DNA of 64,000 nt from Labrenzia sp. PHM005 (GTDB lineage: Bacteria > Pseudomonadota > Alphaproteobacteria > Rhizobiales > Stappiaceae): assembly GCF_006517275.1 (NCBI RefSeq), contig NZ_CP041191.1, positions 1,420,501-1,484,500 on the forward strand, read 5' to 3'. Shown here piece after piece: positions 8,425-16,926 of this stretch (position 1 is the stretch's first letter; each line of letters starts with the position of its first letter). The notes beneath the pieces were generated by a model. It worked only from the letters and a program-made list of their open reading frames with translations. It was not told the origin of the DNA and made no database searches. The position numbers and the translations under genes were made by a program.

Positions 8425-8736
8425 ATGGAGATGAACCCAGCGAAACGGGTGGAAATCATTATCGAAGCCCCGATGGAAAGCCGCCTGACCGATGCCATCG
8501 AAAGAGCGGGAGTTACCGGCTACACGATTTTGCCGGTGCTTGGCGGCAGCGGCCGCTCCGGCCGCTGGAGCCGGGAAGGGCAAGTCTCGCGTGCCGGGGG
8601 GATGGTCGCGATCACGTGTATCATCCGCCCGGAACGCCTTGATGAATTGCTGGAAAGCGCCTTTGAAGTGGTTGAAAGGCACATTGGTGTGGTCAGTGTA
8701 ACCGACTGTCAGGTGTTAAGGGCCGAACGTTTTTAA
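8425..8736 (+). CDS. sbtB: PII-like SbtB regulator
   Basis: A 103-residue PII-superfamily protein: 'KRVEIIIEAPMESRLTDAIERAGVTGYTILPVLGGSGRSGRW' is the first beta-alpha-beta with the degenerate T-loop, and 'GGMVAITCIIRPERLDELLESAFEVVERHIGVVSVTDCQVL' the second. SbtB binds adenine nucleotides and gates SbtA in cyanobacteria. The C-terminal redox CGPxGC extension of some cyanobacterial SbtBs is absent. The start at 8425 is chosen because GGGAG lies 9 bases upstream; it begins 4 bases after the sbtA stop, so the pair is one transcript. Confidence 0.88.
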   Translation: MEMNPAKRVEIIIEAPMESRLTDAIERAGVTGYTILPVLGGSGRSGRWSREGQVSRAGGMVAITCIIRPERLDELLESAFEVVERHIGVVSVTDCQVLRAERF

Positions 8737-8853
8737 ATACAACTACCGCTGAAAATCGGCCTTTCAGCGTAATTGTGCTTTTCAAGAAACAAATGTAAGA
8801 CACGTCTCCAAATTCCTGGCGCGGAAAAGTGCCACGACAACAGGAGTAGTGCA

Positions 8854-9513
8854 GTGACGTTTCCTTCACACTTATTGGATGGTTATGGCCGGTATTTGAA
8901 CAAGGGCTTTGTCCGTGTGAAAGAAACCCATGAGCGGCTGGCCGTTTATGGTCAGAAGCCGGATGTCATGGTTATTTCCTGTTGTGATAGCCGCGTCACG
9001 CCGGAAGGCATCTTCAACGTTGGGCCTGGCGAATTGTTCGTTGTGCGGAACGTCGCCAATCTTGTACCACCTTATGAAGACACAGAAGGTCAGCATGGCA
9101 CCAGCGCAGCCATCGAATTTGCGGTGAAGGGCCTAAAGGTCAAGCACATCGTCGTCATGGGCCATGGCCAGTGCGGTGGTGTGAAGGCTTTCCGCGAGAA
9201 TGCTAATGATCCGATGGCGACCGGCGAGTTCATCGGACGTTGGATCAAGCTTCTGGAACCTGCGGCCATTTCAATGGCCTGTATGCCAGTCGACAAGTCG
9301 GACGATCCGCAGCTTGCGATGGAATATGCCGGGATCCGCCAGTCTTTGAAAAATCTGGTGACTTTCCCGTTTATTGAAGAGGCTGTTCAGTCCGGAACGC
9401 TCGACCTACATGGTGCCTGGTTCGACATCGGCTCCGGTGAGCTGCGGGTGATGAATTCAGAGACGGAACGGTTTGCATCAGCCGCGCCGGACGCTGTGTT
9501 GTCTGATAGCTAA
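8854..9513 (+). CDS. Beta-class carbonic anhydrase
   Basis: Interconverts CO2 and bicarbonate in the cytosol. 219 residues from a GTG at 8854, chosen for its AGGAG eight bases upstream; the frame extends 27 codons further without support. Zinc motif C-x-D-S-R at residues 43-47 (SCCDSRVTPE) and H-x-x-C in 'VVMGHGQCGGV' are intact, with 'NVGPGELFVVRNVANLVPPYE' between them as in clade-B enzymes. It lies 117 bases after sbtB and in the same direction, forming an inorganic-carbon module with sbtA and sbtB. Confidence 0.95.
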   Translation: MTFPSHLLDGYGRYLNKGFVRVKETHERLAVYGQKPDVMVISCCDSRVTPEGIFNVGPGELFVVRNVANLVPPYEDTEGQHGTSAAIEFAVKGLKVKHIVVMGHGQCGGVKAFRENANDPMATGEFIGRWIKLLEPAAISMACMPVDKSDDPQLAMEYAGIRQSLKNLVTFPFIEEAVQSGTLDLHGAWFDIGSGELRVMNSETERFASAAPDAVLSDS

Positions 9514-9720
9514 TCTGAGGCCTAAAAGGCAAATCAGTTGAAGGCCGATCTGCCTTCTACGGCGGTACATCGTGTTCAAACGGCAGGCCGATAGTCTCGA
9601 CTTGCCAAAAGAATTTCACAATTCTGACCTGTTTTTAGCTCTCACTGGGAAAAAGCCCGGGTGGCCTGGTGTTTTGAAGACACATGGTCTTTGGCTTCGA
9701 TAATTTGATTGGAACGATTC

Positions 9721-10242
9721 ATGTCTATTGATCCGGCGCTCTATCAGCGCCTTGCGAAGTATAATACTTGGATGACAGACAAGGCCTATGTGGCCGCCGA
9801 TCAGATGAGCGATACGGCGCGCAAGGAAGACTGCGGCGCATTTTTTAAGTCGGTGCATTCGACCCTCAATCACTTGCTTTTCGGCGATCGGGCATGGATG
9901 CGCCATTTCACTGGTCGCGACTATTATGTCGAAAAAATCGGCGTTGACCTTTATGAAGACTATGGTGCGTTGAAGGCTGCACACCGGGCCATGTGCGGTG
10001 ACATTGAAGATTTCGCAGATGATCTGACCTGTGAATGGCTGGATGGCTCTCTGGAATGGACCAGCCGCAGCGACGGCAAGACCCGGACGCGGCCGCGCTG
10101 GTTATGCCTGACCCATATGTTCAACCATCAGACCCATCACCGGGGCCAGCTGTCGACGCTCTATATGCAGGCGGGGATTGACATCGGCAAGACCGACCTG
10201 CCCTTCATGCCGGATCTGTTGCAACAGGATGTTTCCGGCTAA
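9721..10242 (+). CDS. DinB-family metal-binding protein
   Basis: 173 residues in a four-helix DinB/YfiT pattern. Candidate metal-ligand histidines lie in 'FFKSVHSTLNHLLFGDRAWMRHF' and 'LTHMFNHQTHHRGQLSTLY', the hallmark first and third His positions of this superfamily. Family members include damage-inducible proteins and mycothiol- or bacillithiol-dependent transferases; the substrate here cannot be read. The ATG at 9721 is preferred to the in-frame TTG at 9709. The gene is convergent with the DMT permease and ends only 3 bases into its stop region. Confidence 0.88.
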   Translation: MSIDPALYQRLAKYNTWMTDKAYVAADQMSDTARKEDCGAFFKSVHSTLNHLLFGDRAWMRHFTGRDYYVEKIGVDLYEDYGALKAAHRAMCGDIEDFADDLTCEWLDGSLEWTSRSDGKTRTRPRWLCLTHMFNHQTHHRGQLSTLYMQAGIDIGKTDLPFMPDLLQQDVSG

Positions 10243-11132
10243 CTTGCAAACAGCAGTGCGCTGCCGATAACCACCAGCGCGGCCCCGGCCCAGGCGCCAA
10301 GTGCTGGCACTTCCTTCGTGCGCCACCAGAGCATCGGCAGCATCACGGCAGGTGTTGTGGCCGACAGGGTTGCGATGATGCCGACTTCGCCACCGGAAAG
10401 CGCGAACAAGATCAGCGTCATGCCGAGACCCATGCCCAGAAATCCGGAAACGGCAATGATGCCGACGATGGATGGTGTAAAACGGCCAGCCGGTTTGACC
10501 CAGGAGACCGGCAACCGTGTCAGGGCTAGAAGGCAGAGGGCGGCCATCCCGACCCGCAAGCTGGAAGCGGCGACTGGATCCGCGCCGGTTTCCATGACCG
10601 GCCGGGCAATCAGTGAGCCGACCGACTGAGACAAGGCTGCGGCCAGTCCTAGCAAAACGCCGGCCCAAAGCGGCCCCCGGATGCTTTCCCATTTGTGCAG
10701 CTGGGATTTGCGCTTGCCGAAGCGGATGGCGAGCAGGACACCCGTAAAGGTGATCAAGATCCCGATAATCTGTGTGCCTGACAGATGTTCTTCCAAAAAC
10801 AGCCAGCCGAGTACAGCGGACATTGGCGCATTCAGGGAAAACAGCATTGCGGTCCGGCGGGGACCCATCCGGTTCAGCGTTAGAAAAAGCGCTGTGTCTC
10901 CCATGAAGATGCCGATCACACCTGAAAGGATCAGCGGCATCACATGTTCACCGGCAATTGAGCTCCACCCTGTCGTCACGGCGACCCAGATGACAAGCAT
11001 CACCGCAACAAGCGCCATGCGGGTACAATTGAAGGCAATGGCGCCCAAATGCTGAGCCGGGCCTGCAGAAATCAGGCCTGTGAGGGCCCAAAGCGTTGCA
11101 GCTCCAAGGGCCGCTGCCTCGTAGACGAACAT
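10239..11132 (-). CDS. EamA/DMT-superfamily permease
   Basis: A 297-residue inner-membrane protein with ten predicted helices in two EamA repeats: 'AATLWALTGLIS' and 'SGVIGIFMGDTALFLTLNRMGPRRTAMLFSLNAPMSAVLGWLFLEEHLSG' in the first half, 'AGVLLGLAAALSQSVGSLIARP' and 'SGFLGMGLGMTLILFALSGGEVGIIATLSATTPAVMLPMLW' in the second. The substrate is not evident. It begins 7 bases after the tenA stop and is probably co-transcribed, so a role in moving thiamine-related compounds is possible but unproven. Confidence 0.88.
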   Translation of the reverse strand: MFVYEAAALGAATLWALTGLISAGPAQHLGAIAFNCTRMALVAVMLVIWVAVTTGWSSIAGEHVMPLILSGVIGIFMGDTALFLTLNRMGPRRTAMLFSLNAPMSAVLGWLFLEEHLSGTQIIGILITFTGVLLAIRFGKRKSQLHKWESIRGPLWAGVLLGLAAALSQSVGSLIARPVMETGADPVAASSLRVGMAALCLLALTRLPVSWVKPAGRFTPSIVGIIAVSGFLGMGLGMTLILFALSGGEVGIIATLSATTPAVMLPMLWWRTKEVPALGAWAGAALVVIGSALLFAS

Positions 11133-11139
11133 GAGAGGA

Positions 11140-11880
11140 TCAGACCTTTTCTGGGTTCACTTCCGGCAGACAGGCTTCTCCGGTCCAGGCTGTCTCAAAA
11201 AATGCAACTTCCAGCGCACTCATCTTGGAGAAGATCTTTGCGAGACTTTCCTGTTGAGCCGGCGGCAGCGCAGCGCCAACGGCATCCATTTCCTCGCGGA
11301 TCCAATTGACGAAACTTTCAAAGCCCTCAACGGCGTGCAGATCGATCCATTCGGCCAGATAGAATTTTTCTGGACGCGGCTGCCCCGCTTCGCGCAAACC
11401 CCAAGTCAGGTAACACCATTCTGCACAAAGCAGGCAGGCAAGGCCTTCGGCATAGGTGCCTTTGCCGGAAGAGGTCAGCAGCAGATCTGCGAAAGCCCGT
11501 GTAACCGGTCCTTGAGCTGCCGTTTCATAAGTTGCTGCCGGAAAGCCTAGAGCCTCAAACGACCGAAGAAAATAGTCGTTTTCTTCCGATGTCAGCAACG
11601 CCAGAAACCCGGAGAGCCGAGATTTGGAGCGCATTGTTGGTGCTTTTGCGACCAGATATCCCAGTGTAGAGGCGAGATCTGTGATGAAGGTATAGTCTTC
11701 GATCAGGTATCGGACATAAGCCTCATCCGGCACGGAACCGTCACCGATCGCGTGGGTGAACGCATGGTCGGTTGCCTCGCTCCAATAGGGCTCGGCTCTA
11801 GCTGCCAGCCAGTCGGAGAAGCGAGCATTTGGTGTTACGGCTTGGAAGTCTTGAAAAGAACCGGAAAAAGCCTCGGGCAT
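11140..11880 (-). CDS. tenA: TenA/Thi-4 family thiaminase II-like protein
   Basis: 246 residues of all-helical TenA fold. TenA proteins hydrolyse aminopyrimidines from degraded thiamine to salvage HMP. Visible features: 'FTHAIGDGSVPDEAYVRYLIEDYTFI' (the substrate-pocket helix with D/Y residues), and 'LACLLCAEWCYLTWG' near residue 155, which holds the catalytic-type Cys of the family. Glu residues late in the protein (SALEVAFFETAW) match the family's C-terminal catalytic Glu region. Upstream of the DMT permease in a likely two-gene operon. Some TenA homologues (TenA_E, TenA_C types) have different chemistry; the exact reaction is not certain. Confidence 0.88.
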   Translation of the reverse strand: MPEAFSGSFQDFQAVTPNARFSDWLAARAEPYWSEATDHAFTHAIGDGSVPDEAYVRYLIEDYTFITDLASTLGYLVAKAPTMRSKSRLSGFLALLTSEENDYFLRSFEALGFPAATYETAAQGPVTRAFADLLLTSSGKGTYAEGLACLLCAEWCYLTWGLREAGQPRPEKFYLAEWIDLHAVEGFESFVNWIREEMDAVGAALPPAQQESLAKIFSKMSALEVAFFETAWTGEACLPEVNPEKV

Positions 11881-11921
11881 GGCGCCGGGCTCCTTGTCTC
11901 AATGATATCTGGGAAGAGAAG

Positions 11922-11948
11922 AAAAAACGGGCGCCGGATGGCGCCCGC
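11922..11948 (-). terminator. Rho-independent terminator of asd
   Basis: Perfect 8-bp stem CGGGCGCC (11928-11935) / GGCGCCCG (11940-11947) with a GGAT loop; on the minus strand it is followed by TTTTTTC (11927-11921). It starts about 10 bases after the asd stop. Confidence 0.9.
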
Positions 11949-11957
11949 ATAAGTGCT

Positions 11958-12992
11958 TTAGGCAGCAGCTTTTTTCGGTGTGATCAGGCCGCGGTTGACC
12001 AGAACTTCGGCGATCTGAACCGTGTTGAGTGCCGCGCCTTTGCGCAAGTTGTCGGACACAACCCACATATTGAGGCCGTTTTCGATGGTCGCATCTTCGC
12101 GGATGCGGGAAATGTAGGTCGCATCTTCACCGGCCGATTCATAAGGGGTGATGTAGCCACCGTCTTCCTGCTTGTCAATCACCAGGCACCCTGGCGCTTC
12201 GCGCAAGATGTTGCGGGCTTCTTCTGCTGTGATCTCGTTTTCGAACTCGATGTTGACGCTTTCTGAGTGACCGATGAAGACCGGCACACGGACGGCGGTA
12301 CAGGTCACCTTGATGGCCGGATCCAACATCTTCTTGGTTTCGGCGAGCACCTTCCATTCTTCCTTGGTGTAGCCGTCTTCCATGAAGACATCGATGTGCG
12401 GAATGACGTTGAACGCGATGCGTTTGGTGAATTTTTCCGGTTCGATCGGATCGTTCACGAAGACAGCGCGGGTCTGGTTGAACAGCTCTTCCATCGCTTC
12501 CTTGCCGCCACCGGACACCGACTGGTAGGTGGAGACGACGATGCGCTTGATTTTGGCGGCTTCATGCAGCGGCTTCAGCGCGACAACCAGCTGCGCGGTT
12601 GAGCAGTTTGGATTGGCGATGATGTTCTTTTTGGTAAAGCCGGTGATGGCGTCGGCATTCACTTCCGGAACGATCAGCGGCACGTCCGCATCGTAGCGCC
12701 ATGCGGAAGAGTTATCGATGACAACACAGCCTTTTGCGCCGATTCTCGGAGACCATTCTTTGGAGATGGAGCCACCAGCGGACATCAAACAAATATCGGT
12801 GTCGGAGAAGTCGTAATTCTCCATCGCCTGAACCTTCAGCGTTTTGTCGCCAAAGGAAATATCGGTGCCCTGCGAGCGGCGGGACGCCAATGCAACGACT
12901 TCGTCTGCCGGAAAGCCACGTTCTGCGAGAATGTCGAGCATCTCCCGGCCAACATTGCCGGTCGCTCCAGCGATTGCGATCTTGAAACCCAT
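11958..12992 (-). CDS. asd: Aspartate-semialdehyde dehydrogenase
   Basis: Reduces beta-aspartyl phosphate to aspartate semialdehyde with NADPH, feeding lysine/diaminopimelate, threonine and methionine synthesis; cytosolic. 344 residues, normal for the family. NADP motif 'IAGATGNVGREML' (7-19), 'SAGGSISKEW' (71-80), catalytic Cys-130 in 'ANPNCSTAQLVVAL', 'VVSTYQSVSGGGKEAMEEL', and the C-terminal 'WVVSDNLRKGAALNTVQIAE'. The short insert pattern fits the Gram-negative/archaeal-like alphaproteobacterial form. Monocistronic, with its own terminator. Confidence 0.97.
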   Translation of the reverse strand: MGFKIAIAGATGNVGREMLDILAERGFPADEVVALASRRSQGTDISFGDKTLKVQAMENYDFSDTDICLMSAGGSISKEWSPRIGAKGCVVIDNSSAWRYDADVPLIVPEVNADAITGFTKKNIIANPNCSTAQLVVALKPLHEAAKIKRIVVSTYQSVSGGGKEAMEELFNQTRAVFVNDPIEPEKFTKRIAFNVIPHIDVFMEDGYTKEEWKVLAETKKMLDPAIKVTCTAVRVPVFIGHSESVNIEFENEITAEEARNILREAPGCLVIDKQEDGGYITPYESAGEDATYISRIREDATIENGLNMWVVSDNLRKGAALNTVQIAEVLVNRGLITPKKAAA

Positions 12993-13102
12993 TTTTCGAC
13001 TTGTCCTTGTCCGTCTCCCCGCTTCACCAGCTGCCCGGATCTTTCAGGGCATGGCTGGCTCCTGGCGCCTCCCATCCCCGGGGAGGCAGGATGAGCGGCA
13101 CC

Positions 13103-13312
13103 TTAAGCGGTGGTCTTGGTTGTCTTTGTCGTGTGTTTGAATGTGGTTGTGGCAGCCGTCTTCGTCCCGCCGCGCAGAAAGGTTGCGCTGGCAAGGGCTT
13201 CAGACATCATATCCAGAATGTCGGCTTTCAGCCGGGTCATCAGGTGCTCACAATCGACAAAACTCGAGACGGCGGTGTTTTTGCCCGGAAACTGGCGGAA
13301 GTCAATATGCAA
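13103..13312 (-). CDS. Possible small hypothetical protein
   Basis: A 69-codon frame from a TTG at 13312, with a weak AAGG five bases upstream. It contains Cys and an amphipathic stretch (EHLMTRLKADILDMMSEALASATFLRGG) and ends in a Thr/Lys-rich tail (TTTFKHTTKTTKTTA). The frame stays open upstream into the end of the racemase gene, but no ATG or GTG is present, so the start is doubtful. Not recognised. It fills part of the otherwise empty asd-racemase gap. Confidence 0.3.
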   Translation of the reverse strand: MHIDFRQFPGKNTAVSSFVDCEHLMTRLKADILDMMSEALASATFLRGGTKTAATTTFKHTTKTTKTTA

Positions 13313-13370
13313 AGCGCCTTGATCGGCGCATTGGTTTTCACACTGTTGCGCAAAGGCGGCGAATTTTGCG

Positions 13371-14111
13371 TTAATCGAACAAACGCCCCGGCCCCTGGCC
13401 CTTCGCTGGAAGGCCTGCCAACGTCATCATGTGCCAAGCGAGCGCAGAGTTGGAACTGATAACTGGTTTTCCAAGTTTTGCTTCGCAGGCTTCAATCACC
13501 GGGAAGGTGCGCAGATTGGTGCAAGAGGCGAACACGGCATCGATTTCCGGGGCACTGCCGACCGAGCAAATGGCCTCTTCAACCGAGGCCGGGGAAATAC
13601 GGGCCACGACGGCTTCTTCTGATTGACCAAACGAGCCCAGGTTCACAACCGTAAGACCATTGTCTTTAAGCAGAGAAACAACTGCTTCGGAAACTTCGGC
13701 GATATAGGGTGTGACCACCCCGATTTTTTTTGCGTTCAAGTGCTCAAGCGCGGCCAGCACAGCCGCCGCCGGGTTGGTTACTTTGGCGGTTGGATGAGCT
13801 TTTTGAACGGCTTTGGAAACTTCCCCTGACCCGATGACGGTTGACGCCGATGTGCAAGCGTATCCAATAACATCCAGATCGCGGGCATTTGGCAGAAGGG
13901 CTGCGGTTCCCGTCAGCTGCGCTTTCATCCGCATCAAAGTTTCTGGCGTGACTTCCGGATCGCTTTCAATGCGGGTGTGATTGAGCGTCACGCCGTCTTG
14001 ATCAAACAACGGCCGGAACTCATTTTCGATGGTCTCATCGGCTTGCAGAACGATCAGCCCAAGAGCAGCTTTATGCGCAAGGCCGTTGTCTGTTTGGAAA
14101 TTGAGATCCAT
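13371..14111 (-). CDS. Asp/Glu racemase-superfamily protein (maleate isomerase / arylmalonate decarboxylase-like)
   Basis: 246 residues with two conserved catalytic cysteines at equivalent positions of the two lobes: Cys-86 in 'IGYACTSAS' and Cys-197 in 'FASCTNLRT'. That spacing and 'KIGVVTPYIAEVSEAVVSLLKDNG' identify the aspartate racemase / maleate isomerase / arylmalonate decarboxylase superfamily. 14 bases downstream of the M24 peptidase gene, so co-transcribed. A similar pairing occurs in ectoine-utilisation loci (eutA with eutD), but the other eut genes are not present here; the substrate is unknown. Confidence 0.85.
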   Translation of the reverse strand: MDLNFQTDNGLAHKAALGLIVLQADETIENEFRPLFDQDGVTLNHTRIESDPEVTPETLMRMKAQLTGTAALLPNARDLDVIGYACTSASTVIGSGEVSKAVQKAHPTAKVTNPAAAVLAALEHLNAKKIGVVTPYIAEVSEAVVSLLKDNGLTVVNLGSFGQSEEAVVARISPASVEEAICSVGSAPEIDAVFASCTNLRTFPVIEACEAKLGKPVISSNSALAWHMMTLAGLPAKGQGPGRLFD

Positions 14112-14125
14112 GTCGTACGCTCTTG

Positions 14126-15265
14126 TTATTGAATGACCGGAATGTCCGGATCCGCCGGGGTGCTCAGGTATTCCGGCGCACCATCCCGGATGACGATGTT
14201 TTCTTCGTGTACCATCATCTTGCCGCCGCCGAGATCAATGCCCGGTTCCAGGGTAATTACCATGTTTTCCTGCAAAACCGTTTGATCGAAACTGGTGAGT
14301 GATGGGGTTTCGGTCAGCTGGATGCCTAGCCCGTGGCCCATGCGGCCGACGTCGCCGTCAGATTGGCCCAGAACATCGGTCATGGCTTTGAAGAGATCCG
14401 CGCAGGTTTTTCCGGGGCGGGCGATGCGAGCTGCGGCTTGAACCGATTCAACCAGTTTCCGATGGGCGTTCTTGACATCATCACTCGCATGGCCAATCGC
14501 AAAATTCCGGTCGAAGTCGCAGAAATAACCGTTTTTGACCGAGCCGGTATCCAGCATCAGGACATCACCTGCACGAAGCGGCGTATCTGTGGGTGGTGAA
14601 ATCACATCGCCATAGCCACCCTGACCGGCCCCGCCGACCAGATAGGGCACATCATCGGCGCCGCGTTCCAGCAGATCGATCTTGAACTTGCGGAAGGCCT
14701 CTTTCAGGCTCTGGCCTTCATGAAAGAGTGCCTGGTTATTTTCGAAGCTTCGCGAGGCGATCTGGCAAATCTCGCGGTGGATCGCAATCTCCGCTTCCGA
14801 TTTGATGTGGCGTATTTGTTGGACAAGATCTGAAGTGTTCAGAAATACCGCGCCCGGCAAATTTGCTTTCACGACATCAAAATCAACAAGCGGCATGCGC
14901 AGGGAACTTTCCCGGCCCATCGGCATGCCGATGGTTTTAAACGGCTTGAGCGCCGCGCTTAAAAGACTGACGCCTTCGTCGGTTGGATGCGGGGCGGCAA
15001 AGGTCCGGATGTCGTCCAGCCAGGTGCTGGCCATCAGATGGGCACCGATTTGCGGGATCACTGCGAAGGGTTTGCCGGACTTAGGCAGGACGCAGAACCA
15101 GGGCCGGGCCGGACTTTGCCAGAAAAGTGTCCGGAAGCCAGTGAAATAACGGACTTCTGCTTCTGTGGTGAACAGGAGCGCATCGAGCTTTTGCGCATGC
15201 ATCAGGCGCTGGGCGCGCTCAGTCCGGTCTTCAAATTCCTGTTCCGGAAAATCCGCTTCTGACAT
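14126..15265 (-). CDS. M24-family metallopeptidase (creatinase/prolidase type)
   Basis: 380 residues from the ATG at 15265 (AAAGG about 8 bases upstream); an in-frame ATG at 15304 adds 13 residues. Creatinase-type N-domain (about 1-150), then the pita-bread domain with all five metal ligands visible: Asp in 'MLDTGS', Asp in 'YFCDFDRNF', His in 'RMGHGLGIQLTE', Glu in 'ITLEPGI' and Glu in 'VHEENIVI'. Hydrolyses a peptide- or amide-like C-N bond, perhaps Xaa-Pro dipeptides, creatine or an ectoine-like compound. First gene of an operon with the racemase-like gene, suggesting a catabolic pair. Confidence 0.88.
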   Translation of the reverse strand: MSEADFPEQEFEDRTERAQRLMHAQKLDALLFTTEAEVRYFTGFRTLFWQSPARPWFCVLPKSGKPFAVIPQIGAHLMASTWLDDIRTFAAPHPTDEGVSLLSAALKPFKTIGMPMGRESSLRMPLVDFDVVKANLPGAVFLNTSDLVQQIRHIKSEAEIAIHREICQIASRSFENNQALFHEGQSLKEAFRKFKIDLLERGADDVPYLVGGAGQGGYGDVISPPTDTPLRAGDVLMLDTGSVKNGYFCDFDRNFAIGHASDDVKNAHRKLVESVQAAARIARPGKTCADLFKAMTDVLGQSDGDVGRMGHGLGIQLTETPSLTSFDQTVLQENMVITLEPGIDLGGGKMMVHEENIVIRDGAPEYLSTPADPDIPVIQ

Positions 15266-15535
15266 TCCTGGCCTTTCGATTCGCAAACCATCACTTGAAA
15301 CCATCTTAGAAAGAACAGTTTGAAGTCACAGGAATGCCGGTGCCGCTGCAAGCAGTCATGCGCGGCACGCATCAATTCAAGGAGGCAAGTCATCAGGTCT
15401 TTGAGGGAATGACAAGCGAAATCTGGCGGCTTGAGTAAAGCCTCCATTTGTCTTCTGGAAGCGCAACGTCGCTATAAGCGGCCTGATAGGGCAGGTGTGC
15501 AGCGTTATGGATATTGCGCTTCCAAAAAGTGCGAC

Positions 15536-16735
15536 TTAAGCTGCGGCTTTGCTCCGGCGGGTGGGCCGGAGTGTTGCCAGTGCAAGGACCAGAGCAAACA
15601 CAGCACACAGTGCAATCGCACCGACCATCGGCAGGGCTGAGCGGTCGAAAAACGGGCTGCAAATGAAAATCATGATGCCGCCGGCAACCATTTGCAGGGT
15701 TCCGCCCAATGAGGAGGCCATGCCGGCATGTTCCCCATGGTCCTCTAACGCCATGACCATGGTCGGGGCGATGACCTGGCCCAGAAACGCGTTGGCGATG
15801 AACAACAGCGTCATCAATACGTACAGATGATCAATGCCATTCCAGACCAGTAGGAACAGGGTGCAGGTTCCCGCGGCAAATCCGGCGACACCTGTCAATG
15901 CGACAGGCGCCATGCCAAACCGTTCTCCGAGTGGCGCGGCGAATTGTGACGACACAAAAAAGCCGGTCGCGCCAAAGGCAAACACGAGGCTGAACTCGGT
16001 CGGTGTGAGTGCGTATTGGGTCATATAGACCAGCGGTGCGGAAGCGATGAAAACAAAGAAACTCGCCAGGGAAAAACCGCTGATCAAGGTCAGGCCCATA
16101 AACTTGAAATCTTTGCACAAATAGATTGCACTGCGCAGCATGGCAGCGGCATTGATCGGTGTTCTGCGTTCAGGCGCCAGTGTCTCAGGGAGCTGGAAAA
16201 AGACCATAACCATCGACGCAAACGCCAGAAGCCCCAAGATCATGAAAATCAGCCGCCAACTGCCGAAGGCAATGATCCCGCTACCGGCAAGCGGAGCGAG
16301 CAACGGCGAAATGCTGAACACCAGCATGACAAGGGCCATGAGCCTCGTGGCTTCCGTGCCAGTGTGAAGATCCCGGATCACGGCGCGCACGACGACCATC
16401 GGGGCTGCCGCGCCGATGGCTTGGACAAACCGGCCTAAAGTAAGGTCGGAAATATCGCCCGCCCAGGCGCACATCAGCGAGCCGATAATGTAGATGACCA
16501 GACCCAAAAACACCGGTGGCCGGCGACCGAACCGGTCGGCGAGCGGCCCATAAAGCAGTTGTGCGACGCCGAAGGCGGCAAAATAAACCGAAAAGGTCAG
16601 CTGCACGGCGACATCGTCGGTATTCAGGTCTGCCACAATCTGCGGCATGGCCGGAAGATAAAGGTCGATAGCGAATGGGCCGACAACGGCCAAAAGGCCC
16701 AGCACAATGGCCGAGCGAACAAATCCGATAGACAT
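15536..16735 (-). CDS. Bcr/CflA-family MFS drug-efflux transporter
   Basis: A 399-residue inner-membrane protein with 12 predicted helices. 'FAIDLYLPAMPQIVADL' in the first helix/loop and 'FGVAQLLYGPLADRFGRRPPVFLGLVIYIIGSL' (MFS motif A, G-x-L-a-D-r-x-G-r-r) are typical of the Bcr/CflA DHA1 subfamily; 'RFVQAIGAAAPMVVVRAVIRDL' is the next diagnostic loop. Exports drugs by proton antiport; substrate not predictable. Monocistronic; no regulator adjacent. Confidence 0.92.
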   Translation of the reverse strand: MSIGFVRSAIVLGLLAVVGPFAIDLYLPAMPQIVADLNTDDVAVQLTFSVYFAAFGVAQLLYGPLADRFGRRPPVFLGLVIYIIGSLMCAWAGDISDLTLGRFVQAIGAAAPMVVVRAVIRDLHTGTEATRLMALVMLVFSISPLLAPLAGSGIIAFGSWRLIFMILGLLAFASMVMVFFQLPETLAPERRTPINAAAMLRSAIYLCKDFKFMGLTLISGFSLASFFVFIASAPLVYMTQYALTPTEFSLVFAFGATGFFVSSQFAAPLGERFGMAPVALTGVAGFAAGTCTLFLLVWNGIDHLYVLMTLLFIANAFLGQVIAPTMVMALEDHGEHAGMASSLGGTLQMVAGGIMIFICSPFFDRSALPMVGAIALCAVFALVLALATLRPTRRSKAAA

Positions 16736-16855
16736 GAAAATCCAATCTCAAAGCGCCCGGCAGGAAGGCGATGGCCGGGACGAACACAAAACACTTTATC
16801 CTTCAGATTGTCGAGTGGCTTTTCACACTAGGTCGGGATTGAAGCTCTTGAGTTC

Positions 16856-16882
16856 AAGGCCACCGCTAGCGGAAGTGGCCTT
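16856..16882 (-). terminator. Hairpin downstream of the membrane protein gene
   Basis: Perfect 8-bp arms AAGGCCAC (16856-16863) and GTGGCCTT (16875-16882) with an 11-base loop, 45 bases after the stop of the minus-strand gene at 16927. It lacks a strong T-run, so termination is only likely. Confidence 0.4.
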
Positions 16883-16926
16883 GCAAGCGCAGCTGGGTTG
16901 ACCAAGTCAAACCTAAGGCCAAAGTG

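Noticed and set aside
13003..13102. Gene between asd and the small TTG-start frame
   Set aside because: Only overlapping short frames without ribosome sites or domains; treated as asd promoter region.
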